In this document: positions 36,301 through 47,700 of the stretch, piece after piece
How the letters are laid out: the number at the start of each line of letters is the position of its first letter
Numbering within the stretch: position 1 is the stretch's first letter
DNA from: Sanguinoderma infundibulare
Taxonomy: Eukaryota; Basidiomycota; Agaricomycetes; Polyporales; Polyporaceae
Direction: 5' to 3'
Assembly: GCA_032821775.1 (NCBI GenBank)
Contig: JAVLRN010000011.1
Location: 1,178,001 to 1,242,000 of the forward strand
DNA: 64,000 nt
Notes under the pieces: model-generated
What the model saw: only the letters and a program-made list of their open reading frames with translations
What the model was told of the DNA's origin: nothing
Database searches by the model: none
Translations under genes and position numbers: made by a program

Positions 36301-37456
36301 GTTCGAATCGTCCGGGACCGCCGAGAACCGCGGAGCAGTTGTGAAGTCAATATGGACTGCTGGGTGCGCCAGAGGAGCATCAGAAGCGTCAGCGCATCGC
36401 AGAGAACCATTCGGAGCAAGCATGGGAGGCGATTTGGAGAGGCGGTGGGAGAAGGAGAGGGTGGGAGGAGAGGGGCAGATCTAGAGACGCCGCCTATCGG
36501 GATATCGCCGGGGGCCGCCGGGAGGGACCGGCGCTGGGGAAATGGCGGGAGGATCGTTGGCACGCAGTCGTCACTTGGACTTGTACCGCCATGTACTCTC
36601 TTCGCCCTTTGATTTCCCCTGACTACGCTGGGTCCATTCATGCTCAAGACTGGTGCTTGCAGGCCTGTCTGTTGGGGCAGTTCTGACCGTTCTTCATAGC
36701 TGGCTTTGCCGCAAGTCCGCGGGGGCTCCTTCATGAGCACAGGCTTATGCTGCTTCGTGCTCGCCTGTTGATCGCCTGTACTTGCCCTTCTAGTGTTTCT
36801 TGTTGTACCTTCGCTCTATTCTACGTGGCTGTGGGAACTGCCTTTGTCTATGGATCATGGTAGTATCACTCAGGGCCTGATTTGCACACTGTAATCATGA
36901 TAGAAATGCTAGTTGGTGTCTGAGTGCTCCTCTGGGTGTCGTCGACTGCCAGCACCCGGACGTCGCCTTGCCAGCATCTTCGCACGATCTGGGCTGGCGC
37001 TGTGCTCAGTCTCGAGCTGGTCGTGCCAAATCGACGTGAATGAACAGATGATGGAATCACTTCGCGCACCGTCCGCGTCACCGGTCACCACCTTGATCTG
37101 CAGCCGCAGGGGTCTGGTGCACACACGCCGCCGAATCAGACTCAAAGAACATCTCCCCAGTTCGTGCTGCTTGACGCCTTTGTATCCCGGTTCTCTGCGT
37201 TCGACATGCTCCGACTTTTAGTCGCCGAACAGAGCCTCGCAACTAGCCGCTATCAGCAAGCAGCGCGACACTATAAGGCACGATACTTATTTGTCCGCAA
37301 TCGTCAACTCGCACCTCTCGTGCACCCCTCCGCCTCTCCCTCTACACGTCCGCTTTGCGGTGTCTTCCACACTCTCGACTCCAAGTGGACCATCCGGACA
37401 TCGTCCACTCGCCGTCTATAAAACCTCTGCCAGTGCACAACACCTGAGCGCGAAGG
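33316..37456. other. 4.1-kb gene-poor interval
   Basis: No gene model is supported: reading frames on both strands are short, mutually overlapping and lack conserved motifs. It could contain decayed transposon sequence, but no terminal repeats or recognisable transposase or reverse-transcriptase residues were found. Confidence 0.4.
37417..37422 (+). promoter_or_regulatory. TATA box of zinc-finger gene Z3
   Basis: The sequence tataaa lies 35 bp before the ATG at 37457. The spacing implies a very short 5' UTR, or that the ATG lies close to the transcription start. Confidence 0.45.
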
Positions 37457-38628
37457 ATGTCCGTTCGTTCTCTGGAATCCAACTACAACATCACCCCTCC
37501 TCTCGCTTCTCCCGTCATGCAATCCTCACCGGCTGTGTCGCCTTCGACCACACATCACAACCCCTTGGGAAACACAGCTGGTGATGGACAGATCCCTCTG
37601 GGCATGAGTTACAAGTACGCGTCGAGCTCTATTCTGGTTCGAGATGTGTAGCTCTTACTATTCTGGGCTAACAGTGGCGCGACCTACGAGCACGAAGACT
37701 GGTACGTGCCCAAGGAACCTTTGGTCAGTCTCGCACTCAGCTCTGACACCACGGTTCGCAGTAAACCCTACTCTCCCTCCTCCCCAAGCTCCCAGCCGTC
37801 ACCGCAGTCAAGCCAATTCCAAACACACTACGTAAACGCGTCGTGAGTGTCAGTTTACCGGCGGCCACTGATGTTCGTTTGACGCGTTGCATGTAGGACG
37901 TCATCCGCGTACCACCCTCATGACATCTCTGGCCTCCATAGCGGCTGGGGCCCTTCCATGGCGTGAGCACTCCCCCCTTGAGCTCTCGACAGTCTTCTGA
38001 GCCGTCTTTTCTCTTCCTCAGTGACCCACGTATGTCTCGCCCTCGTAGCACGTACCCCGTGGACCCATATGTCCTGCCTAGCGACCAGCGCCACTCTCGC
38101 GGTCATCCCTTCTACTCTGGCATGGACAATGGCTCTTATGGCATGCGCAGGACACCCCCGTCGGCTTCTCCGTACTCGACCCTGACGAGCTCCGATGGCT
38201 ATGGTGCTAACTTACCTGGGCAATATCCCTCGAACTACGCTTACGCCCCTCTACCGTCACGCCACTCGATCGCCAGCTCCCAGCCAGCGGCCAACGGCGG
38301 CTCGCGGTGCGAGTGGGGCTCCACGCGCTGCGACGTGCCGCTGGAGGACGCGAGCCCGGCGGGGATCGCGCGCCACCTGCGGCAGTACCACGACGTGCTC
38401 GTGACCGACAACCGCACGCGCGGGGCGTGCGCGTGGGGCGCGCGCTGCGGCAAGGACATGTTCCCTTCGAGTTTCGGGAAGCACATCGCGGAGTGCCACC
38501 TTCGGAATATGACGAAGCAGTGTCCGTACTGCCACGCCGACTTTGCGCGCGCCGACACGCTCTCGCGGCACATCAAGGCGTTCTGCCCGCACACAGCGGG
38601 AGGCCAAGCGACGACCCCTAGCGGCTGA
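37457..38628 (+). CDS. Zinc-finger protein, paralogue Z3 (source-like copy of the 21-kb module)
   Basis: Four exons (37457-37614, 37675-37842, 37897-37962, 38022-38628) give 332 aa, phases consistent. The N-terminal two-thirds is Ser/Pro/Tyr-rich and probably disordered. The C-terminal module has three ligand sets: CEWGSTRCDVP...RHLRQYH, CAWGARCGKDM...KHIAECH and CPYCHADFARADTLSRHIKAFC. The first two have wide C-x5/6-C spacing, unlike classical C2H2 fingers; the third is C-x2-C-x12-H-x4-C. The last exon and 3' flank recur, inverted, at 21.04-21.52 kb. This gene has its own upstream exons and TATA box, so it is the more likely donor. Probable transcription factor; no target known. Confidence 0.82.
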
Positions 38629-38735
38629 TGCTCCGGCTCGGGAGGCATGAGTCGGTCGTGCTGGATCTTCGGCTGGGCTGGGCTCGGTGCTTTCTGTGCG
38701 TCTCCTCCCTCCCTCGTCTCCCTCCCTCTGGGGGC
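38270..38735 (+). repeat. Zinc-finger module, plus-strand partner of the inverted duplicate
   Basis: Partner of 21040-21515 on the opposite strand. Identity includes non-coding 3' flank, so the copying was at DNA level. Confidence 0.9.
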
Positions 38736-39767
38736 CACATGGCTCACTATGGCTCGTTATTGTCCGGTTGTTTCAGACTCGTCGTCCCTTGACTGGGAAG
38801 CTCGGTGCTTTGTATGCTCGTTCTTCTTGTGTGCTACCCTACCGCTCTGATGTACTCGTATTCGGATTCCCTGGCCTCGTGGGTCACGCAGCGGTGTAAG
38901 CACTTCCCATATTTATCTCTCCGCCAGCTTCGCACGCTCCCTTCCTGATCCCGTTCGTTCCCCCGAAACGTCGCTTCCAGGCAATCGAAGTCTCAGCTAT
39001 ATACTGTACGATAGTGTTAGTACTTTTACCTTTGTGCGTTTTGAAGGAGACGACCTGGAGGATCCGCCCAAGGGACGGGTCTCTCGAGGCCGTTGCACGC
39101 ACGACGGTCCGCTTTTTGGCACCACGTCCGTAACATTCCGTAGTACGCCGGACTTCTGGTTGTCCTCGTACGTACACTGTGGCGTAATGCAAATCAGTGA
39201 GACCGTCTATTGCGGCGTGCACAGGATGGCGATTGTGGGCGCAGGTACAAACTGAGATCGACGACGAAACATGAGTGATGATGCTCCACGGCGCGCGTCC
39301 AAGTCGTGGTGCCGCGGGGCCGCCAAGTTACCACCTCGGATTCGCAGTCTCGCGCGTCGCCCCTTGCGGGATTACGACAGGATCGCTGCGCACATTCATT
39401 CACCGGCGGCGCCCACAGATCCGCGCGTGCCCAGCCAAACCTCTCCGAAGATGTCGCGGTTTGCGTGACATTGTTTGTCGACGAGTTTGACAGGACGACG
39501 CTCGGCGCGACGGTTGAAGCGGGCACCAACAAGGAGGGCCGAATAACGAACTCCCGATGCGCCGGGGGCGAGAATACTGTAAGACGGAACACGTCAAAGT
39601 GCTCAGGGCCCCTCCTCGGCCGGGTTACGAGAGGACGGACTTGGACGAATTTGCAAACTACTTTGCAAACTACTTGAGAGGAGTGCCAGTGGCCGGGCGG
39701 TTCACGGACGCCTCCTGGAGCGATGAGTACACATACGCAAACAAGCCTCACCCGGCGCTTTGCGGTC
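38629..39767. other. Intergenic between Z3 and the retroposed element
   Basis: About 1.1 kb. After the duplicated 3' flank (to 38735) no gene is supported. A short direct repeat of ttgcaaactac occurs near 39650-39675. Confidence 0.45.
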
Positions 39768-39782
39768 CCGGTTGGCTGTGTC
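39768..39782. repeat. Target-site duplication, A-tail side
   Basis: The 15-bp sequence ccggttggctgtgtc directly abuts the T-run and matches 41224-41238 exactly. Confidence 0.9.
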
Positions 39783-41223
39783 TTTTTTTTTTTTTTTTTT
39801 TTTTTTTAGGACAGGTTCTGATAGTATAGTGAACGTACGTAGGTACAAAGGTGCACAGTAGCTACTCGCAAGGCCGTAATGGAACATCTTGACGTAAAAC
39901 GGACAATATACTAAAACCGGTATCCAGCGTTCAGTTGTACCCGCGCCCCGCACACAGCGGCAATCACGGGGCTGGTCCGCACCCGAAGGCAGCAAGCGGA
40001 ACCGCTACGCAGTACGACAACACCCGCCCGCCGGCATCGACCCCCCTCCGTGGTCATGTAGCCGCACAAGTCAGAACCCAAAAAGAAAACCGAAGCCAGT
40101 GTCCATCGTCAGTCATGAAAGCCGAGAAAGGAGCGCCTCACCGAGGTCCCAGACCGCGCGAACTGCGATCTGAAGGACGGCCAAATTGTTGCTTCACGTG
40201 GTACCCGCCTGCTCGCGACGCCCCACCCCTGTCACCCCTGCGACCCAACGACCAGAGCATAATCGTAGGTGTTCCTGGGTACGGTACCTAGTTTGTGGTA
40301 CGGCGTGCTTGAAACCCGGGAGGCGCCACCTATAAGGATAGTCGGATCGTGACGCCGCCCTTCTTCTTGGCGGCCGCCGCGTAGGAAATGGGGAGGGAGG
40401 GCTGAAGGGCCACCGGGGCCAGCCGCGCAAAAGCGGATCTCGCCGACGCGCGTGCCACACGAGCAGTGGCACGGCGCATGACGAGTAGGCACTCGCGGCG
40501 GAGAGCCGCGAGCATGTCAAGGACCTTGTCGAAGGCCTCAACGGAAGGGGGGGAAGAGCGGCAAGCAGCAGGAGCCGCCACCGCGGGGCGGGAAGAAGGG
40601 GGAGGGGAAGGGGCGGGAGGGGTGCGAGGGGTTGCCTCCTGGCGCGAAGGGAGAGGCGGAGCCGGGGAGGGCCTGGATGGGGACTGGACTGGGGCGGGTG
40701 CGGGGCGGGGTTCGGACCGTTCCGGTGTGCGGTCCGTGATCTTGCGTTTGGCGCCCTTACGAAGGGGCGATGCAGGTGCTGCGGTGGGGACGCGTGGTGG
40801 GGGCGTGGCGGGCCTCGTGTCGTCCATGCGGACGTCGTGAGGGGGTGCCGGTGCAGGGGCCGGCGCGGGTGCGGGGATGGGGGGAGGAGGAGGGGGAGGG
40901 GGCGAGAAGCGAGCCTTGATCCCCAATTTGAGGTAGTAGCGGAGGCCGTCCCCGAGGTTGTCGATGCCCTCGGGAGCGGGGAGAACGGAGATGGAGTTGA
41001 AGAGCTCCTCGATGAGCGCTACGGAGTCGGCGTGCTCGACGACGAACGCCACGAGCGACTTGATGGTTTGTGGGGCACTGAAGACCTTGGCGACAGTCTT
41101 GTCGATGTTGCTGATGCAGTATTCGAAGGGTTCGGGGGGGGAGGGGGCGGGCTGGGACGACAAAGACATCTTCCTGACCGGGCGCTAAAGTGAGATGGTG
41201 GTGATACGAGGTCAAGAAGGGTG
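39783..41223 (-). mobile_element. Retroposed element (non-LTR type, ORF1-only or processed copy), minus orientation
   Basis: A 1441-bp insert bounded by an exact 15-bp direct repeat. Its minus-strand 3' end is a pure A-tail of 25 nt (T-run at 39783-39807). Target-site duplication plus terminal poly-A is the hallmark of target-primed reverse transcription. It contains a single intronless reading frame (41169-40330) near its 5' end and a 3' untranslated part of about 520 bp. No reverse transcriptase or endonuclease is present, so it was mobilised in trans. It is either a non-autonomous LINE derivative or a retrocopy of a host mRNA; the intact tail and duplication suggest a young insertion. Confidence 0.85.
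40330..41169 (-). CDS. Proline-rich protein encoded in the retroposed element (ORF1/gag-like?)
   Basis: Intronless frame, 279 aa, ATG 41169 to TAG 40330. The N-terminal about 90 residues look like a folded helical region (FEYCISNIDKTVAKVF, LVAFVVEHADSVALIEELF); then comes a Pro/Ala-rich tract (a run of eight prolines, then PAPAPAPAP), a basic patch (RKGAKRKITDRTPERSE), a helical stretch (FDKVLDMLAALRRECLLVMR) and SYAAAAKKKGGVTIRLSL at the end. The SYAAAA-basic-VxxSL tail recalls basidiomycete LINE ORF1/gag-like proteins truncated before the nucleic-acid-binding part; that comparison is from memory and tentative. It begins 54 nt inside the element's 5' end. Confidence 0.6.
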   Translation of the reverse strand: MSLSSQPAPSPPEPFEYCISNIDKTVAKVFSAPQTIKSLVAFVVEHADSVALIEELFNSISVLPAPEGIDNLGDGLRYYLKLGIKARFSPPPPPPPPIPAPAPAPAPAPPHDVRMDDTRPATPPPRVPTAAPASPLRKGAKRKITDRTPERSEPRPAPAPVQSPSRPSPAPPLPSRQEATPRTPPAPSPPPSSRPAVAAPAACRSSPPSVEAFDKVLDMLAALRRECLLVMRRATARVARASARSAFARLAPVALQPSLPISYAAAAKKKGGVTIRLSL

Positions 41224-41238
41224 CCGGTTGGCTGTGTC
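41224..41238. repeat. Target-site duplication, 5' side of the element
   Basis: Exact 15-bp match to 39768-39782. Flanking bases differ on both sides, which fixes the length at 15. Confidence 0.9.
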
Positions 41239-43901
41239 ACCTGGCCTGACCTCCTCGTCGTTTGTCGGATCCTGGACTTGACTATGACGCTATGCCATAA
41301 ACTAGCTTCGGACCATCACTATGATTACAACAGATCACAGAAAACACTTGGGGTGTAACAGAAATTCGAAATAAGCCAGCGGACTCCAACCCGACACTGC
41401 CGACAACGTCGACGACTCTGCTAGGAACACGCAAGGTGCATCTGTTGGTAAGTCTGAAACATTTGCCATGCCGTAACGTTGTTGAGCTGCATTGCAGTAT
41501 GCAGGGTCCAGATATCCGACTGCCGCGCCTCCAGTCTATATTCGGCCGGTCGGCCCAGCGCGCTTGACCTGCAGCTCGCCTGTCTCACTCGGGACACTGC
41601 CACCCACCTCATGCCACGACAAATTTTTACACCCGTCATCGCTACCAAGCATCTGCAGCATCTGCCTACGACGCGACAGGAACTATTAGTGTGCATTTTC
41701 TTTCTCACCGCCACATGGGACGCCCTATTCTGACGGAGCGCCCCAACAGGTCCCATCGCGCCTTCCCTCGGCTCTCCGTCCATGCCGCGCTGAGCGAAGG
41801 TTGTCATCCGAAATGACCCCAAAACGCTGCACCAAGCAGCGAAGCCCAACTCCGATAATCACCCCCGCGAAGAGCAGACACGACGCGCCTCCCGTGGGTG
41901 TTGCACATTGAGTAGACTTGGCGACAGTTGGCACCCCTCCGTGCGTGCCACCAATGCCCCGCCATTCGTTCTTCCGCAGTGGCACTCGTCGATAGCCGCC
42001 CTCCCCCTTTGAAATTCGGACATCATACTCGGCACTCAGCTCTCGATAGGCACTCGACCTGACGCGCGTGCCACTCGGCCACATGTTTCCTGGCTCGGGG
42101 TTGTCCTCTCCGACTCGGGTATAGATCCGACCTGTTACCAGGAACATAGCTCAAGCGAACAGTATGAAGGCTTATTATGACCGGTGATCCTCCATCGATT
42201 ACGGATAACCAGTAAACCTCCATCTCTCAAGGTTTAAGGCCAACCATGCTTCTCGGCCACAAATCTATCTGTCAAACGGCGCTGTTTCGTCTCATCTCAT
42301 CAGGGTTCAGGATACGGGGAATTTGGATGAGAGGATTTCTTTGTTGTGAACAAGATCGGTCTCGACAGGACAAGCGCAGACCCCGGTGAGTGATGATCTA
42401 CGATATGCGAATGTGCGCACAAGCAGCTGATTAGTATGCTGGGCAACTTCGACTCTCACAGTGTGCTTCGTCCCACCATTTATCGGGCAGGTTGTCACTC
42501 GCGTTCTGCCTCCTTCGATCCAGGGTACAAGGGCACAGTCGCTGTCACCCCATTGACAGGCGTGTGCGCCACGCTCGAAGGACGGCATGGGACCAGACTG
42601 GATTGTCACCGCTGGGCCAGTGGATGCGGCGAACCACTGCCGCGCTGGGCGATCTCACCGTCGACGGTAAACTCTGTTGTTGTTGTAAATCAATGTCCCC
42701 AAATCCGCTGCGGACCTCGTCGGCTCGTGGCCTTCGTGCGCGGCATGGAAGCGTCCAAGCCAATTGCCGCAGTCCGCTCCAGGTTCGGCGCCTGCGGTAT
42801 GCTGTACTTCCCCTTGGTTGAACGTTAGTGTGTACGACATCTCCACCGCCTTGGATCGGCGCAGTAGATATTTGCCTCGCGTTGGAACATCGTGTTCAGT
42901 GCGAGTCAAAGTTCTACTCACCGTTCATACCCGACCACATTTGGTCTAGCACTGACGTTGAAGCCGCATCGATCCTGCCTTCTGTCCGTGCCGATGCACC
43001 TCGGAGCCAGGTCTTGAGCGCTTGAGCGCTGGTCGTATTGTTCGGACCACGCACGTTGTAGACAGGGGATGGTCCACTGTGCTGCGTGCTAGGGGCCGGA
43101 TGCGCAGAGATGCTCATGCAAGACATTGTAAATGACATCCGATCCCGCGAGCGTTCACTGCTAGTGACCGGAGTGGCTGTAGAAGGCCGACGGGGATGTG
43201 TCCACTCCGGCCCCACCTGGGGCTTCGCGCGTACGGGATATTGTGCGGTATGGCGGACTAGCGAAGTGGATCCTAAGTCTCTCTGGATCGGACACACTAC
43301 TGCCGCTCCTGCCGTCGGCAGCGAGGCGGCGTTGAGCGCTAGTGTCTATCCGGATAGAAGTACTGGTGGGGCGCCAGTCCAGTTTCCAGAAGGCCCACAG
43401 CACGCCCATTCGCCGCTTGGCAAGCGCTACGAATCCGAGTCGCGACTGCTTCTCTCCCACTGGCAGACGACGATGAGTGCTGCCTCAGCATGTATGTTGA
43501 AAGCTGCCGTAAATTGCGGTGCTTCGATGCATACTCTCTTGCCTGTATGGGCTCCGTCGTGCTGTCGGGGCTACTAATCAGCTATCTGTTCTGGAATCAA
43601 TGATCGATCTTCTGCGTCTCCGCCGTCCGGTCGGTCACTAAAGTTGGGGTCATGTCGACTACACTCAGTGCATCGCAGTACATGGTAACGTACAAGGGCA
43701 AAGTTTGCGTTCACTTCCATCTTCATCGCCATTTGCATCCAGATATTATGAACGCGAGGAACGTCGGGGGCGATGATCTCTTGCTCCTTCAAAAGAACGA
43801 CGGTGCGCTCTTGCTGATGCTTCAGAATCCACAGACACTCCCACTTCTTAGCCAACTTCGCCTCACTCTCACGTCGAGGACACAAGTGGGATACTTCTCC
43901 G
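41239..43901. other. 2.7-kb gene-poor interval
   Basis: No gene model is supported. A minus-strand frame at 43297-42914 is followed by a strong donor-like site (gtgagt at about 42921), and a minus-strand frame near 42550-42530 contains CQWGDSDC, reminiscent of the first zinc-finger ligand set of the local family. Neither could be extended into a consistent model. Confidence 0.4.
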
Positions 43902-44795
43902 ATGGCAACCTTCTCCCAATACTCTCAATCGTATCACAGCATCCAACAACATCAATTTGGGGATTCTTCCTGGGCCCACCAACAAGCAACGAGACACCCC
44001 CAAGAGCTAGAACGTGTGCATCCCTCCAGGGAGCAGGAGGCAGCGTGGCTTCAGGGCAGCAGCCATGCCGTGCATGGAAGACCACACATGTGAGTATGGT
44101 ATGGCCGAGCTAGAGCCTTATAACGTTAGCTGACGCTCCAGTTCCCCAGTCACCTTCACCTCTCCCCACCCCATCCAACCTACAACACCTCTTGCGAAGA
44201 CGAGCACTTCCCGTCGAGCTCTGACAATTTCTTCGACCAGTCCAAATACATCCTCGGTGCACCTCAGACGGGTGCACCGTACCCATCCCCCAGTCCCTCT
44301 CCAATTTACGCCAGAGCGACCCTCGCTACTGCGCCAGTCCCAGGTGCACAATACCCATCTCCTACACCTTCCCCAACCTTCCCCGAAGTCGAGCCCATGG
44401 ATCTCGACGGAAACTTTTATTTCGCCACCGTGCCCGAGCCTATCCAGGCCCCGCCGCCATACCAGCCCCCGAGTCCTGGCGCGAACGGGCACAAAATGAA
44501 GTGCCAGTGGCAACACTGCGACATCGTCCTCGACGATCTGACGTGCCCCGGCATCCGCAGGCATTTCCGCGAACACCACCCCGCGCCGCGCGGGACGAGC
44601 GTGCGCTGCGAATGGGGCCGGAACTGCCGGAGCGAGGAAATGCTCAACGAGAACATACCAAAGCACATCGCCGAGTGCCACCTCAGGACGATGAGGGTGA
44701 CATGCGCGTCGTGCGGGAACGGCTTCGCTCGCCAGGACACGCTCAAGCGGCACGTCACCGCAGGTTGCCCCGCGCTCGCGCGGGGACAATCATGA
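43902..44795 (+). CDS. Zinc-finger protein, paralogue Z4
   Basis: Two exons (43902-44089, 44150-44795) give 277 aa in phase. Exon 1 is Gln/Ser/His-rich; exon 2 starts with a Pro/Ser/Tyr-rich region containing a repeated GA(P/Q)YPSP motif. The C-terminal module follows the family order: CQWQHCDIVLDD...RHFREHH, CEWGRNCRSEEM...KHIAECH and CASCGNGFARQDTLKRHVTAGC. It ends within a dozen residues of the last ligand, as in the paralogues. It is more diverged from Z3 than the 21-kb copy is. Its 3' flank (44990-45225) resembles the 3' flank of the 21-kb chimera. Probable DNA-binding regulator. Confidence 0.78.
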
Positions 44796-47700
44796 AGTGA
44801 ACATGTTCCACGACCCCGAGTCGTGGAACATATTGATTGCGAACGATAACGTAACGTGCTTTCCGCGCTCTTCTACTGTGCTCATGGGAAACTGACTTGC
44901 GATTGGGCCCCCAGCTCGTCTTTTGCCATGCAAACGTCATGATCATCGCATATGCATATGTGAACCATTCGGACTGCGAACCATTCGGACCTTGCACGCT
45001 CTCAAGCTATATTTCGGTTGTGGCAGTCGGACTTGGTTTCTTGCCAATACTTTGGGGATACTGGAATGCGATCGGAGTTTTTCGTACACATGGTCCAGTA
45101 GCGATCCATAATGTACGTTCCGATATCCAGAAACACGGTACACCCAAGCAAAGTGGCCCTGTGCTATACCGAGTGTTGTGGGATCGAACAAGGCATAGCA
45201 AAACTTTTTATCTCCTCATGAACCGCATTGCTGATTTATGGCGCAGAGCGCGCACCTGTCGCTAACGGTGCGAATGACATTGACATGTCACATGGATCGT
45301 CGCAGGCCACAAATCGCATTTCATATGCTGCATGTACGTCTCGGTGACCCTTGAGCAGGACCAAGGGCATGGCGTATCAGACCGTCCACGGCCGTACGAA
45401 AACCATGCGTTGTGGAAATGAATCAACTGGGACAAAAGGAACCGAACACGGTTGGCTGCATCCCTATTCGGGCCATGGGGGAGACGCTAGAACCCTGAAG
45501 AAGTTCCGCGGGCGATAATGGGCTTCGTATGGAGCTTGCCATCGAGCCATGGGTCTCACCGTATTGAACGTGAAGCGAAAGGAACTGCGACAGGACCTCG
45601 TCTGATGGCATGTCCGGCCAGATGCCCGTGCACGGTGAGCGAAAGGGCACAACCACATGGGCGTTGGATGCCCAACATGGACGACAGCGTTCGGCCGCAC
45701 GAACGGCTCGACATACCATATTTTGGGGTTAAATACCGAGGACGCAGTGACGGCCGTTTTAGCGGAGACATAATCTCTGCGGCGGCAACGGTGGACTGTT
45801 GGGCGCTGGCCAGTTGATAAAACCTTGATAGTTGGGCTAGGAGCCATCGGAACGGCTTGCAATCTCCCCCAGTGCCCACACCATTCCCGCGCGCGAAAAC
45901 TGTCTCGCCTTCGAAGCCACCGACGAGCTCTTCCTAGAAGATCAACATTGAGTCGAGGCATGGTTAAGAATTGGGGGAGGGAATGAGCACAGGTACTCGG
46001 GACCTGCAAACTTCCGGTGCGGCTCCAGCTAAGCTTGCCGTCTTGGACATCGTCCAGCCGGCGGCGTGTACGCCAGCTACCCAAGAGTATCAGCCAAACG
46101 TCCGACGCCGATACGACGTACCTGGCAGACGTGTGCCCGCCCGGCGCCGCCGCACTCCTCGACGACGTCCGTGTGCGGATATGAAACGAGGGCCGTACCT
46201 GATGGAGAGCAGCGGGAAGGACAACGGCTATCCACATTCCATTCCAAATAAAATTTCAACCCGGTTGCCCTCGGGGCGTGCTGTAGAGAATCCGTCCGGC
46301 GAGAAGTATCACGATCGCCGCCCGCATCTTCATGCCGATGAAGCCAGTTGGCGTAGCGAAGCAGCCAAAGACATGCTTGCGCAAACCAACCTTGGGGGTC
46401 GATAGAGTCAGTACGACGGTGGCGGCGGAGATACACGGTACGTGGCTGGCTCCGTACCGTGTAGGCTATAGCTAACGAGCTTCGGGCTGGTTGGTACCTG
46501 GTTGAGTCCAGTAGCACGGTTACCATTTTTAGAGGGCGACCAATATGGGAATATGGGCCGCCCATGCCCCATCCTCTGAGAGTCATCCACAACGACCAAC
46601 AGCACAAAGGACTTCCCGGCGGGCGTCAAGTTGCTGCTTGCACCGGAGGCTGGATAGCACCGCGGCACAGGTAGAGGTGCGCTCATGCCTCTGTCCACCC
46701 TCTAGGTTCCGTACTGACAGTGCAGAGTCAGCGACCGAAATGCGACCCATCACTGGTCCACAAAACCACGAACGTGCCAGCCCACACAGCCGCCACTGCC
46801 GTAGACCCCTCGTCATTGATGTCAACGCCATATGACTTACACCAATCGTACGTACCCTAAAAGATGGGCCGTCCGAGCACAAGCCAGCGGGACATACGAT
46901 CTCAAGACTCCATGAGCCAGCATCCAACGATACAACTTGAAGGGCATGGCATCTGCACTACTGCCCCCTCCCTCGCGCACTCTATCCCGAAGGATGGAGC
47001 TGCGACACAGTGCGCCGTTCCTCCCGACGGCATACCAGCGTGACGCTAATGATGACGATAGCACGCCCCGTGCCCACGCGCGCACGCTCACTGGGACATG
47101 CACCGGCACCGAGGAGACCAGAAGTGGGCTGCCACCTGGCAGGCGTCGGTACAGCAATCACCAAAGACGACCGGAAAAGAACCCCTTGTTCGCTTCAGCA
47201 TCGCCGCGGCCTGCATCTCTGCGTTCTCGCATTGAACTTACGATCAACTTGCGACACTTACACTTAGGTTCTGCCGCGGCCGCAGCGAACTCCCGGTCCG
47301 GAGTTGCGATTATGGTCGGACGGAGACGACCTCGCGCCGCATTGCAAGAAGTGTAGGATAACCGCATCCTAACGCAACACCGAGGTGTGGGACTTGAACG
47401 ACCGCGCCGTTGTTGTTAGCGACGGTACTCGCTCCGATGACCTCCCAGGATGAACGCAGAATGATCTAGAAACATAGGTCAGAACAATTTGTATTGCACC
47501 CGGGAACACCAGCGCACCTCGACCCATGCGCCGCGGCCGGCATGACGCACGAGGGGATCGCACCGTCGGCGGATAAGCGGCGAACTGAAGATGCTTTGAA
47601 TTGGAGGCGATTGCAAGGATACAGCTGCGATAAAGAAGGGGTCCGAGAGGGATACATAAACATACTGGCTTAGGTAACCTATGGCGAGCGGAGAACCACG

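Noticed and set aside
39783..39807. 25-nt T-run considered as a simple repeat or assembly artefact
   Set aside because: It abuts exactly one of two identical 15-bp direct repeats that bound a 1.4-kb insert, which a simple repeat would not explain.
42300..43300. Possible degraded zinc-finger gene on the minus strand (CQWGDSDC near 42540; donor-like gtgagt near 42921)
   Set aside because: Only one ligand pair resembles the family, no histidine pattern follows, and no set of exons keeps a frame.
45464..46237. 257-codon minus-strand frame
   Set aside because: No conserved blocks, no splice-supported extension and an average composition for chance frames here.
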